Counted from the first letter of the stretch, positions 10,086 through 21,525 are shown. The stretch is 64,000 bases of DNA from Tolypeutes matacus (GCA_026826555.1 JAKSZT010020697.1:1465660-1529659), one strand, 5' to 3'. Notes: generated by a model from the sequence alone, not told the origin. Made by a program: numbers and translations.

Positions 10086-12972
10086 ATTAAGGATATTGAT
10101 CAGTCTCAGAGAGCCATGTCCTGTAAGATAGGCTGACAAGAAATAAGAAAGAGACGGTTGTGAGCCATCACTCATATGGACATAATCTATGGTAAAGTGA
10201 TAGAGTATAGTTGCATATTGAAGGGATAGGACAGGAGGGTAGTGATTTTATTGGGTTTGGTGCTGCAGGGTTGACATGTGGGTAGATTGGGAAGGATGGG
10301 TTAGAAATTCCAGAATACTGGGGGGGAGGGTTGGGAGAGGGACCAGGTGAACACTGGGGATTTGTGGGTATGAGGTTGAAAATACAGAGGTGTGAACTCT
10401 CTTGTGGCAATATGACAAGGAAGGGTCACTGGTTTCAGGTGTTAGTTGGGGAGGGCATTTGGGACGCAGCACACCTGGAGAAGGCTTCTAGGGAGTGTGT
10501 GAGTGTTCATTCTGTCATAATGTGTTGTATCAGTAGGTGGAGACCCACATAATGAGTGGGAAGCAGTTGAACTCCCATATTAAGGAGGACTGATTTGTTC
10601 AGAAATAGACAGGTGGCAGTCTCTCAAGGGCATGGGCTATTCCTAGTAGGGAAGGATAAACCAGTGTATCAAGACCTCTTGTAGCATGTAACTATAAATC
10701 TTGTCATCCAATGAGTCAAGCCAGGGGATCGTCACCGTCCTGGGGGAATGGGGTGGGAAGAATAAAACAGATCATCTAGGTGGTATTTAGTGGTCAGTGG
10801 AAACGTTCTTCATTACCACACAGTTATAAACACAGGACATGGTAAATATCATCAAAATTTATAAAAGTGTACCATCTAAAATGTAAAGCATAGTGTAAAC
10901 CATTGACCATGTCTAGTAGCTATGTTTCACTATTTGTATATCAGTTATAATAAGGCTACCATCCACATAAAAAAAAGGTGTTAATATTTGGAGAGGAAAG
11001 GGGGAGGATGTTGAGTAGATGAAAGTCTCCTGTATTCTGTGTGTGAATTTGCTGTGACCTAAAACTTCTTTGAAAACAAAATGAAAAATCATGAGACACT
11101 GGGAAATGAGAGGGTGAAGGTGTCACAATACAGACTGGACACCAGATATTGCAGTGATGAAAGGCAAAAGGTAAAAAAATATATATTTTTATTTTTTTTA
11201 ATTTTAATATCCCAATATTTTAATTTAATTTTAGTTTTTTTTATTTATTTTTATGTATTTTATCTCTTACATTTAAACTTATCATTATTATTTCATTTTC
11301 CTATTACTTGTATTCAGCTATTGTAATGGCTCCATCTTTGAAGAAGCTTTGGATCACAGAAGGGTTACAACTGGGGTAGGGGAAGATCATTGGTGTGGGG
11401 TGTCAGGGATGGAGGGTGGATGGGAGGAAGTTCACCTAAGCATAAATATAAAGTATATAAAAATGTGTGAGTGTTCATGGAGCATTGTCACAGTGTGTTG
11501 AGAGTCACTCAATAAATGACAGAATACTGAATTTCCATCCTGGAAAGGTCTGCCACATTCTCTAAGGGAACAGTGATAGTCCCCCAAGTGTAGGAGCAGT
11601 GATTGGTGAAGGAGGATGATCCATTGATGGGCCCATTTACTGATGACTAGCCTTGTGATTCTTTGCTCTTGAAATTGGAACTTACCCTATTTTTATGGGA
11701 TGCTTAATGGTTGCCTCCTGAAAGCTTCCTTGTTGCTCAAATGTGGCCTTCTCTAAGCCAAATGCAGTATATGAATGCATTACCTTCCTCCATGATTCAT
11801 GTCATGGGACATGACTCCCAGGGATGACCCTCCCTGGCACCAAGGGATTGCAACCAAGCACTAACTGGCAATGTGACTGTTAAAAGACCTTGAATAAAAG
11901 GGGGAAAAGGTAAATACAAGTGAGTTTATATGGCTAAGAGACTTCAAAATGGGTCGGGAGGTCATCCCAGAGGTAATCCTTATGCACATCTCAGTAGTAT
12001 CTCAGAATTCCAAAATGAATATCACCCAAAATAATGGGGCTTCTGGGGACTCTGGAGACACCCAGGTCCTAAGTCAGGGTGGATAGCTCCAGAGTTTGGT
12101 GCCTTGCCATTGGGCCCTACTTTGGAGTTTATGCTCCTGAGAGTAACAGATTTGGACTCATCTAGGTCTTCCCTCCACATGGGTCACCTGTCCCTTCTAT
12201 TCAAACCTGTGCTTGGTGCTGGAGTTCGTAGGTGTGATTTTGGATTATTGGGTTTGGGGGCTGCCATGTGCCAGCTGGGCCCAGAGCCTTGGTGGAGCAT
12301 CAGATCCTTCTCTACAGCTCATTGGACTCACCCAGGACAACTGGGGGGAGATGATGGTGGACAGCAGGCATCCCAGGGAATGGAGGGAGTCTGCAGCTGT
12401 GGGCAGGATAATCCCATCCATCTTCCCCATGGGATATAAGTCACCTCTCAATTGGAGGTGGAGTGGACATCACCATCCCAGACTTCTCAGGATGGGGAGA
12501 AGAGCTATGGACTGGAGTGGACTTACTGGTATTCTACTATAGACATATTGTGATTCAAGCAATGGATGAAATTATAACATTGAGGTGGAGCCAGTGGTCC
12601 CTGGAGGCTCTGGGGACAGGGAGAGGGAAAAGCAGTTGTGGTGCAGGGGGTTTTTGGGACTTGAGAATTGTCCTGAGTGACATTGCAATGACAGATATAG
12701 GCCATTTCATATCATTATGTAACATGCAGAACTGTGTGAGGAGAGTGTGGTCTACAATGTGAACTATGGTCCATGCTTAATGGCAAAGCCCCAGGATGTG
12801 TTTATCAGTTGCGATTAATGTGCCACACTAATGAAGGATGTTTATATGGGAGGTTGTGGGAGGTGTGGGAGGTAGGGCATATGGGAACCCCTTTATTTTT
12901 TGTAACATTTATATAATCTAAGTATCTTTTTTAAAAAAATTAAAAATTAAAAAAAACAAAAAATATTTTAAA
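10086..12972 (+). other. L1-C extended 3' UTR
   Basis: About 2.9 kb between the ORF2 stop and the A-rich tail. A block at about 11020-11090 (ctgtgacctaaaacttctttg, then A-rich) resembles the normal eutherian L1 3' terminus. Some 1.9 kb of further sequence follows it, shared with L1-A, -B, -D and -F. The last part (12890-12960) goes straight from 'taatctaagtatctttt' to A-rich sequence. It lacks the extra AT-rich module seen at the ends of L1-A, -B, -D and -E, so L1-C belongs to an older 3'-end subtype. Confidence 0.8.
12104..12542 (+). other. Decayed copy of the recurrent 3'-UTR sense reading frame (L1-C)
   Basis: Two overlapping frames (12104-12439 and 12213-12542) together carry the recurring words: 'LLRVTDLDSSRSSLHMGHLS' at the start, then 'HPREWRESAAVGRIIPS' and 'WSGHHHPRLLRMG' at the end. 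A frameshift lies between them, and the stop used in the younger copies is replaced by TGG, so the frame reads through. See the entry at 20751-21362. Confidence 0.3.
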
Positions 12973-13170
12973 AACTATTTAAGTTTTTACCTTAAAATTA
13001 CAAAAAGAAAAGTAATTTAATGTCAAAAGAAGAAGCATGAAGTTTATAATCAAGTCAGGATCAAAGATCAATAAAATAGAAAACATGAAATAATGTAAAA
13101 AGCCAAATTATGTATTTGATATAAAAATGTTACTTATTTGGTAATAAAATTGACAAACCTCTAGAATATA
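12973..13170 (+). mobile_element. Ancient L1 (L1M-type) ORF2 fragment, piece 4 of 4
   Basis: Starts at the right target-site duplication of L1-C and continues the ORF2 sequence broken at 3404. It includes 'ggatcaaagatcaataaaatag' and 'attgacaaacctcta', typical of the region just before the reverse transcriptase. Decayed. Confidence 0.6.
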
Positions 13171-13812
13171 TGATGCAGAGTAAAATCCAAATGACTAATA
13201 CCAGGAATATAAAGTAGATGAACATTGCTACAGATCCCTTAGACAACATTATGCTCCTTTTGAGATGTAGAATATTGTATTGTCCAAAAATGGATGCAGC
13301 GATATCTTCCCTCAGATATTCTATTCTGTAATATAACTTTGCCAATCTCCCATCAAGTGTTGTATTTATTTCTCTACACCCTCTAGGATGGCCAGGCCCT
13401 CTGACTAATTTTACCCATAGAAGATTGTGAATGTGTCACTGTAACAGTCCTGAAAATAGCCCTTATCTGGCCTGATAGCTTATATTTTCTAACACTAGAA
13501 GCACTGCACATTATGAAAGAAGTCTATCCTGCTGCAGAAATCTTGTGAATACATCTTGCATCCAAATGGAAAAAGAGAGGGACTTGGAGGATCCCTGTTA
13601 GATATCATTTCTGAGACTTCATGAATGGTAATAAGGCTCTCTTGGACCCTTCAGACAAGCCCAGTAATCAGTTGAAAACACAAATTGACTATAGTCCAAG
13701 ACACATGAAGCCTAAAAAATACCTAGCCAATTCCTGTCTGAATTTCTGTCTCACCAAATCTTGAGACAAAATAATATATTTGTTGCAAAGTCACAAATAT
13801 TTGGAGTCATAT
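13171..13812 (+). mobile_element. Probable MLT1-like LTR, interrupted by solo LTR
   Basis: Diverged sequence whose overall order (a 'gccaatctcccatcaag' region, 'ctggcctgatagctta', 'ctgctgcagaaatcttg', 'aattcctgtctgaatttctg') resembles the older MLT1 class. The short part right of the solo LTR (14259-14385, with 'aacaataattggtaatttg') may be its 3' end. The 71-codon antisense open frame at 13130-13345 is not meaningful. Confidence 0.4.
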
Positions 13813-13817
13813 ATCAC

Positions 13818-14258
13818 TGTGATGGTTTGGCTCATGTGCCAACCTGGCCCAGTAATAGTCCCTGTTTTTCAGCAAAGCAAGCAAAAGCCTGATTGTTACT
13901 GTAAGAACATTTAGTTGACTTAAATCATTAGTTAGTTGATGGAATCTTTGGCTGATTACATCTACAATCAACTGAGGATATTGCCTTTAGCAATGAGAGA
14001 CGGCTCATCTAATCAGTTGAAGGCCTTAAAGGAGAAGTGATGATTTCAGCAAGTCAGAAGAGAAAATTTCTATCTCTATTTTGGCCAGCCATTATTCCTG
14101 GAGAATTCATTGAAAACCTTCATCAGACTTCTTAGCTTGCAGACTACCCTACAGAATGTGAACAGGTACAGGTCCACCATCACATGTGACAATTTTATAA
14201 ATTCTCATAATATTTACAGATCTCTTCTGTTGCTTTTGAGGGAACCCAGGCTAAAACA
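13818..14258 (+). mobile_element. Solo LTR with 5-bp target duplication
   Basis: 441 bp, starting TGTGATGGTTTGGC and ending CTAAAACA. It is flanked by atcac (13813-13817) and atcat (14259-14263), a 5-bp duplication with one change. No internal sequence is present, so this is a solo LTR of a MaLR/ERVL-like family. The family is the same as the fragment at 148-545. Confidence 0.75.
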
Positions 14259-14385
14259 ATCATATAACAAAAGATACACTGAACAATAATTGGTAATTTG
14301 AAATGAGGTGCATCCATAACAAAAATCTAAAGCATGTGGCATTGACTTTGGTGCCAGGAGGTAGATGGGAGCTAGAAGGGCTTTG

Positions 14386-15005
14386 TCTTAGTTCCCCAGG
14401 GTGCAAAGATATATATCATGCAGTGGGTTCATTTAGACAATGGAAATTTATTGGCTCACAGCTTTGAAGCTAGAAGAAGTCCAAAAGAAAGGCATCAGCA
14501 AGTTAATGCTTTCTCCCTGAAGACTGTTCTATTCCTGGCTGCCAACAATCCTTGGATACCTTGGCTTTCTTCTCACATGACAATGCCTTTCCTTTCTCAT
14601 TTGGGTTATATTAACTTCCAGTTTATACTCAGCCACAGGACATTCTTTTTTAAAGATCTTAAAGTGATAGTAATAAGGCTCAACCTCATAAGGGTTGAGT
14701 CAGACCATAACTAAAAACATCTTCAAAAGATTCTCTTGACAAAGGATCACACCCATGGGAATTAATTAAAATTAAGAATGCTTTATTTTTCTGGGGTACA
14801 TAATTCAACTTAACATAGCCTGTGCTTTGGAACCCAAAAGGACGTGTTCTTCCCATTTGAAAAACACATTCATTCTATCACAACAGCCAAAAATACTTAA
14901 CCCATTTCAATGATAATGTTAAGTACAAAGTCTCATCAAAATAAATTATGAATGTGGTCTATACTGGGCAAATATAATGGTAGGAAAAACAGAGGATACA
15001 CATTT
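14386..15005 (-). mobile_element. Reverse-strand MaLR element, 3' LTR plus internal 3' end
   Basis: 14386-14830 is an LTR in reverse orientation: its reverse complement has 'tctggggtac', 'ttaattcccatgggtgtgatcc' and the pyrimidine/purine pattern of the LTR at 31394-31862. 14831-15005 is internal sequence also found at about 35800-35980. The internal region resumes at 30779, so everything between 15006 and 30778 was inserted later. Confidence 0.65.
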
Positions 15006-15344
15006 TGTGGCAGTTTGAGATTATTTATATATTCCAAAAAGAAAGATTATGTTTCTAAAAGGTCTTTTCCTCTGGGCAGGAAAAATTTTGATTGTATTAG
15101 ATTCAGCTGAGATGCCTTTGATTAAATTATGTTATGATTAGGGCTTTGATCTAACCATGTCGGTAAGGTATAACTCAGGTTAATCCCAGTCCACTTGGTA
15201 GGCTATATGAATGAACACTCACTCAAGAAGACACACAGATGAACACACAGAGAAAAGGAGCTAAATCTCCATAGACAAGGTAGAGGAGAGAACTTTGATC
15301 CTGGGGCCCTGGAGAAAGATGAGCCATTTGTCTGATTACCTTTT
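15006..15344 (+). mobile_element. LTR, left part (host of L1-A)
   Basis: Starts TGTGGCAGTTTGAG directly after cattt (15001-15005). Related LTRs lie at 34464-35148 and 45725-46282. It is broken by L1-A at the duplication ctgattacctttt (15332-15344) and resumes at 30474. Confidence 0.75.
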
Positions 15345-15915
15345 TGTTTATTTATATATTTGTTATTTATTTATTTGTTTATTATTGTGTGTAAAAATCC
15401 AAATTTTCACAATACAAAACAATATTTGTAAAATGATATATAAATATATGCATATATGTGCATTTGCTTACATAAATGTTATATATATATTTTTTTACAT
15501 ATTTTAAAAGATTACATAAGTGTTACACAATAATTACAGGGATTCTAATGTTCCCTACCTCCCACATCTCCCATAACATCCCACATGAACATCTTTCATT
15601 AGTGTGGCACATCACCTGCAATGGGTATACACATCCTGGGGCTTTGTCACTAAGCATGAACCATAGTTCACATTGTAGACCATACTCTCTCCCACACAGT
15701 TCTGCACAGTATATGATGATGTAAAATGGCCTATATCTGTCATTGTAATGTCACTCAGGATAATTCCCAAGTCCTGAGAAAGCCCCTATATTACAACTGG
15801 TTTTCCCTTCCCTGCCCCAAAAGCATCTAGTACCCACTGGCTCCACCTCACTGTTATAATTTCTTCCATTGCTTGAATCACAATATGTCTACAACAGAAT
15901 ACCATTAAGTCCACT

Positions 15916-16322
15916 CTAGTCTATAGCTCTTCCCCCAATCCTGAGGAGTTTGGGATGGTGATGTCCACTACACCTCCAAGTGAGAGTGGGCTTATATCCC
16001 ATGGATATGGTGGATGGGACTATCTTGCCTGCAGCTTCAGGCTCTCTCCAATCACTGGGATGGCTGTTGCCAATCATCGTCTCCTTACCAGGTGACATGG
16101 GTGAGTCCATTGAGCTGTAGAGTAGGAGTTGCAGCTCCACCAAATTACAGGCACAGCTGGCAGATGGGCAGGCCAGAGGCTCCAGTCTCTGGAAGTACAC
16201 CTACAAACTCCAGCATCACATATAGGTTTGAATAGAAGGGGCAGATGGACCACGTGCAGGGAAGACTTATTTGAGTTCAACTCTGTCACTCTCAGGAGCA
16301 CAGATTCCAAAGTAGAGACCAC
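15916..16322 (-). other. Recurrent 3'-UTR sense reading frame, L1-A copy (frameshifted)
   Basis: Frame 16074-16322 begins 'LESVLLRVTELNSNKSSLHV' and runs to 'RDWSLWPAHLPAVP'. After a shift the second frame (15916-16200) ends 'ISMGYKPTLTWRCSGHHHPK' and 'LLRIGGRAID' then stop, at the same place as L1-B and L1-D. No known domain is recognised. Coding status is unproven. Confidence 0.35.
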
Positions 16323-16444
16323 TGATAAGGCATCAACCTTTGGAGTTATCCACCTTTATATAGGACCTGAGTGTCTCCAGAGCCCTCAGGAGCCCCTTTG
16401 CATCGGGTAATATCCACTTTTTTGATTTATGAGATCCTACTGAG

Positions 16445-16690
16445 GTGTGCATAAGCTTTTCCTCTGGGATGACCTGCCAACTCACTTTGAAGTCTCTTAG
16501 CCACATGAACTCATTTGTCTTTACCTTTCCCTCCTTTTATTCAAGGTCTTTCTCCAGTCATATTGCCAGTTGGCACTTGCTATTAATCCCTCATTGCCAG
16601 GGAGGCTCATCCCCAGGAGTCATGTCCCATGCTGGGGGGAAGGTAATGCATTCATATACAGAGTTTGGCTTAGAGAGAGGCCAAATCTGA
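16445..16690 (+). other. Recurrent antisense reading frame in L1 3' UTR, L1-A copy
   Basis: 81 codons on the strand opposite to L1-A, with ATG and stop at the same places as the copy at 21280-21525 in L1-B. A shorter version is at 40126-40329 in L1-D. Shared words include 'LKSLSHMNSFVFTF', 'YSRSFSSHIASWHL' and 'HSYTEFGLERGQI'. No family recognised. It may reflect nucleotide conservation only. Confidence 0.3.
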
Positions 16691-17987
16691 GCAACAAGAG
16701 GGCTCTCAGGTGGCAACCCTTAGGCACCCCATAACAATAGGCTAAGGTTCAGTTACAAGAGTAAAGATTCATAAGGCTAGTCATCAATAACAAGAACCCA
16801 TCAGTGGACTCTCCTCCTTTGCCAGACACTGCCCCTGCACTCGGGACTGTTTCTGCTCCCTTGGAGATTGTGGCAGAGCTCTCCAGGCTTAGAATCCAGT
16901 TTTCCCTCATTCATAGAGTGATTGTCTACCCAACATGACCATGCCCCATCCTTGGATCATTTGAACAATTTTATATATCTTTTATGTATATTCAGGTCAA
17001 CTTCCTCCCATGAATCCCTCATCCCAGACAACCCCCACCAATGATCCTCTGCAGCCCCGATTGTAACCCTTTAGTGATGTAAACCTTCCTTGAAGATGAA
17101 GCCCATATAATAACCAAATACAATTAATAGGAAAATGAAATAGAAATGATAAGCTTAAATAAAGGAGGTAAAATAACATGGAAACTCAGAAAAATAAACT
17201 AAAAATAAAATATAATGAGTGGATTGGGACATTCAAAAAATGGGAAAAAAGGAAAAAAAAAATTAATTATTATTTTTTCCTTTTATCACTGCATCATTGG
17301 GTGTCCAGTCTGTACTATGGCACCTTCCCCCACTCGTTCCCCAGTGTCTCCCAAATTTTCATTTAATTTTCAAAGTTTTGGTGACAGCAGAGTTACACAC
17401 AGAATACTAGACAGTCTCATATACCCCACCCCCTTCCTCTTTCCTCATCCCATCTTAAAACCTTTTTTTGTGTGTGTGGATGGAAGCTTTGTTATAACTG
17501 TTATACAGATAGTGAAACATAGCTACTAAACATTGTCAATGATTTACAGTATAGTTTACAATTTAGACGGTACAGTTTAATAATTTTTTATGATATTTAC
17601 CATGTCCTATGTACAGTACTGTACGGTATTGAAAAACATTTCCCATGATGACTAAATACCCACTGTTTGATCTTTCCTTTCCTCCCCATCTCCCTGGGGT
17701 ACATGACACTCCCTTGTCTTGACTCATTGGATGACAAGATTCATAGGTTACATGCCCTGGGTATTCTGACCTGCCCTTCCTAATCTCCCCACCTGTCAAC
17801 CCTGCACAACCAAACACAGTAATATCACTACCCACCTGTCCTATCCTTCAATATGCAATTATACTCTATCATTTTACCATAGATTATGTTTATATGGGTG
17901 ATGGCTCACAACCTACTCTTCTCTTTCTCTCCCTTGTTAACCTATCTTTAAGACAATGGTTCTCAGAGACTGCTCACTTTCCTCAAT

Positions 17988-20141
17988 TCAAATCAGTGAG
18001 GTCATATACTGTTCATCCTTCAAAGCCTGGCTTACTTCACTCAACAGAAGGTCTTCAAGATTCATCCATGTTATTCCGTGTGTTAGCACTTTATTCCTTC
18101 TTACAGCTGGGTAATATTCCATTGTATGTATGTATCACATTTTGCTTATCCATTCATCTGTTGATGGGCACCGGGGCTGATTCCACCTTTTGGCAATTGT
18201 GAACAATGCCGCTATTAACATTGGTGTGCATATATCTGTTCATATCTTTGCTTTAAATTCTCCTGTGTATATATCCAGCAGTGGAATCACTAGATCATAG
18301 GGAAGATCTATTGTTAGTTTTCTGAAGAACCGCTAAACTGTCCTCCCCACTGGCTGGACCATTCCACAATCCCACCAGCAGTGAATGAGGGTTCCTATAC
18401 CTCCACATCCTCGCCAACACTTATATTCTGCAGTTTTTAAATAGCTGCCATTCTAATGGATGTAAGAAGGTATCTCATTGTAGTTTTGATTTGCAATTCT
18501 CTAATAGCTAGCGATGTCGAGCATTTTGTCATGTGCTTTTTAGCCATTTATATTTCTTCCTTGAAGAAGTATCTTTTCAGATCACTTTCCCATTTTTTGA
18601 AATGGGTTGTTTGCCTCTTTATTTTTGAGGTATAAGATTTCCTTATATATGCAGGATATTAAGGCTCCTATCAGATATATAGTTGCCAAATATTTTCTCC
18701 CAATGGGTAGGCTGCATTTTTATTTTCTTAATAACGTCCTTTGAGGTGCAGAAGTTTTTAATTTTGAGGAGATCCCATTTATCTATTTTTTCTCTTACTG
18801 CTTGTTCTTTGGGTGTGAAGTTTATGAAACCATTTCCTATTACAAGGTCCTGTAGATGCTTCGCAACATTATCTTCCAAGGTCTTAATTGTTTTAGCTCT
18901 TATATTTAGACCATTGATCCATCTTGAGTAGATTTTTGTATAAGGTGTGAGATGGTATTCTTCTATCATTCTATTGGATATGGATATCCAGTTCTCCAAG
19001 CACCCCTTGTTAAAGAGGCCATTCTCTCTGAACTGAGTGGGCTTGGTAGCCTTGTCGAATATCAGATGGCTGTATATGTGAGTATCTATATCAGAACTCT
19101 CAATTCAATTCGATGGGTCAGTATGTCTATCCTTGTGCCAATACCATACAGTTTTGATCACTGTAGCTTTGTAGTGTATTTTAAAGTCAGATAATGTGAT
19201 ACCTCAAACTTCATTTTTCTTTTTTAATATGTCTTTGGCAATTTGGGGCCTCTTACCTTTCCAAATATATTTTGTAGTAAGTTTTTCCAGTTTGTTAAAA
19301 AATACAGTGTTGATTTTTATTGGGATTACATTAAATCTGAAGATTAGTTTGGGTAGGATAGACATCTTGATGATGTTAATCTTCCTATTCATGAACGGGG
19401 AATATTTTTCCATTTATTTAAGTCTTCTTTGATTTCCTTTAACAGTGTTGTGTAGTTTTCTGTATATAAGTCCATTACATCTTTAGTTAAATTTATACCC
19501 AGGTATTTGATTCTTTTAGATACTACTGTAAATAGTATTTATTTTTTGATTTGCACCTCAGATTGCTCATTATTGGTGTACAGAAAAGCTACTGATTTTT
19601 GAGTATTGATCTTATAGCCTACAACATTACTGAACTCCTTTATAAGATCTAGAAGCTTTGTTCTAGATTTCTCAGGACTTTCTAGGTTTAGGATTATGTA
19701 ATCTACAAATAATGAAATTTTTACTTCTTCTTTTCCAATCCAGATGTCTTATATATTCTTTTCTTGCCTCACTGCTCAAGCAAGTACTTCTAAGACTATG
19801 TTAAATAGGAGTGGTGATTGTGGGCATCCTTGTGTTCTTCCCAATCTCAGAGGGAATGCTGTTAGGATGTCACCATTGAAGACGATGTTCGCTTTGGGTT
19901 TTTCATACATACCTTTTATAATATTCAGAAAATTTCCTTCTATTCCTATCTTTAGCATTGTTTTTATCAGGAAAGAGTGCTGTATTTTGTCAAATGCTTT
20001 TTCTGCATCTATAGAGATGATGATTTGATTTTTTTCTTTCAATCTGTTTATGTGGTATATTACATTGATTGATTTTCTTATATTGAACCATCCTTGCATA
20101 CACAGGATGAAACCCACTTGATCATGGTGTATAATCCTTTT
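17988..20141 (-). pseudogene. L1-A ORF2, C-terminal half, broken
   Basis: Reverse transcriptase and C-terminal part of ORF2p. Readable blocks: 19776-20267 ([17 protein letters not shown] and an altered '[20 protein letters not shown]'), the DD-containing block region near 19690 with frame damage, 18643-18999 ('GFINFTPKEQAVREKIDKWD') and the C-terminal cysteine region toward 17988 (TGA at 17988-17990). Many stops and shifts. It continues upstream at 26183-27850 beyond inserted L1-B. Confidence 0.85.
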
Positions 20142-20285
20142 TTTTTCTTTTTTTTTTTTCCCAATTAAGTTTCTTTCTTTCTTTTTTTTTTTTTTATTAT
20201 GGGTAAAAATCAAAATTCTCACAATACATACAAACATTTGCAAAATGATATATAAATATATATGCATATATGTGTATTTGCTTAC

Positions 20286-20327
<42 letters not shown>

Positions 20328-20750
20328 TTTTAAGAGGTGCTTAGATTACGCAAAATATTACACGGAACCCACTGGGATTCCCATGTTGCCCACCTCCCAC
20401 ACCTCCCAACACATCCCACACAAACATCTCCCACAAGTGTGGCCCACCACCCTCAATGAACTTACACATCCTGGAGCCTTGCCACCAACCATAGACCACA
20501 GTTCACACTGTAGACCACACTCTCTCCCACTCAGTTCTGAGTGCTGTGTGCTGATTTAAAATGGCCTACATCCATTGCCACAACGGTACTCAGGACAACC
20601 TCCAACTCCCAAAGAAGCCCCTGTATTTCAACTTCTCATCCCCTCCCTACCCCAAAAGTGTCAAGTGGCCACTGGCTCCACCTCATTGTTATAATTTCTT
20701 GCATTGCTAGAATCACCATATGTGAACAAGAGAATACCATCAAGTCCACT

Positions 20751-21362
20751 CTAGTCCATAGTTCTTCCCCCAATCCTGAGGGGACTGGGATGGTGATGTC
20801 CACTCCAACTCCAAGTGAGAGAGGGCTTATATCCCATGGATATGGTGGGTGGGATGATCCTGCCTGCAGATGCAGGCCCTCTCCATTCCCTGGGATGGCC
20901 ACTGTCCATCGTTGTCTCCTCACCAGGTGACTTGAATGAGTCTATTGAGCTGTAGGGTAGGAGTTGCAGCTCCAATGAGATTTCATGCACATCTGGCACA
21001 TAGGTAGGTGGGAGGCTCCAGTCTCTGGAAGTATACCTAAAAACTCCAGCATCACATATAGGTTTGAATAGAAGGGACTGGTGAACCATGTGCAGGGAGG
21101 ACTTATTTGAGTCTAATTCAGTCACTCTCAGGAGCACAGATTCCAAAATAGAACCCACTGATAAGGCATCAGTCTCTGGGGCTATCCCCCTTATATAGGA
21201 CCAGGGTGTCTCCGGAGCTCTCAGGAACCCCACTGAGTGGGGTGATAGGCACTTAGATGTTCTATGAGCTCCTACTGAGGTGTGCGTAAGAGTTACCTCT
21301 GGGATGAACTCCCGACTCTCTTTGAAGTCTCTTAGCCACTTGAACTCATTTGTCTTTACCAT
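20751..21362 (-). other. Recurrent 3'-UTR sense reading frame, L1-B copy (203 codons)
   Basis: The longest version of a sense-strand frame that recurs in the L1 3'-UTR extension. The first ~70 codons (from 'VKTNEFKWLRDFKESREFIP') are in the same frame only because L1-B has lost one base near the end of this part relative to L1-A, -C and -D. Its ATG is also private to L1-B. The remaining ~130 codons ('LESVLLRVTELDSNKSSLHM' to 'GGRTMD' stop) align with open frames in L1-D (40494-40901), L1-A and, less well, L1-C and L1-F. No signal peptide, transmembrane segment or known domain is evident. It could be an accessory ORF or chance conservation among related copies. Confidence 0.35.
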
Positions 21363-21525
21363 TTCCCCCTTTTATTCAAGGTCTTTTTCCAGTTGTGTTG
21401 CCAGTTGGCACTTGGTATTAATCCCTCGTTGCCAGGGAGGCTCATCTCCGGGAGTCATATCCCACGTTGGGGGGAAGGTAATGCAATCATATGCTGAGTT
21501 TGGCTTAGAGAGAGGCCACATTTGA
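21280..21525 (+). other. Recurrent antisense reading frame in L1 3' UTR, L1-B copy
   Basis: 81 codons, antisense to L1-B, with the same start and stop positions as 16445-16690. Shared words 'LKSLSHLNSFVFTI', 'YSRSFSSCVASWHLVLIPR' and 'SYAEFGLERGHI'. It partly overlaps the upstream part of the sense frame on the other strand. No known family. Confidence 0.3.

Larger units (their letters stand above)
3405..12972 (+). mobile_element. Full-length, decayed L1 retrotransposon (L1-C)
   Basis: About 9.57 kb, flanked by the 9-bp duplication aactattta (3396-3404 and 12973-12981). It has a 5' UTR starting with a degenerate 'gaaggcaacatgg' (intact in L1-A as ggaggcaagatgg), decayed ORF1 and ORF2, a 3' UTR of about 2.9 kb and an A-rich tail. 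It is much longer than the ~6-7 kb usual for mammalian L1 because of the 3' UTR. Many frameshifts and stops show it is an old copy. It is inserted into an ancient L1M ORF2. Confidence 0.85.
15345..17987 (-). other. L1-A extended 3' UTR
   Basis: About 2.64 kb. The segment resembling the ordinary L1 terminus is at about 17355-17400 (reverse strand). The ~1.8-kb extension follows to about 15510, then the ~160-bp AT-rich end module and an interrupted poly(T) on the + strand. Homologous to 10086-12972, 20142-22917 and 38807-41490. Confidence 0.8.
15345..20141 (-). mobile_element. L1-A, 3' part: tail, 3' UTR and ORF2 C-terminal half
   Basis: Reverse-strand L1. Tail and AT-rich end module lie at 15345-15510, 3' UTR at 15345-17987, and decayed ORF2 at 17988-20141. 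It breaks at the TSD of L1-B (tgtataatcctttt, 20128-20141) and resumes at 26183. Together the halves make a full-length L1 of about 9.1 kb flanked by ctgattacctttt / ctgattatctttt (15332-15344, 30474-30486). Confidence 0.85.

Noticed and set aside
20285..20325. (TA)n tract as an independent microsatellite
   Set aside because: It is part of the L1 AT-rich end module present in several copies, so not an independent locus.
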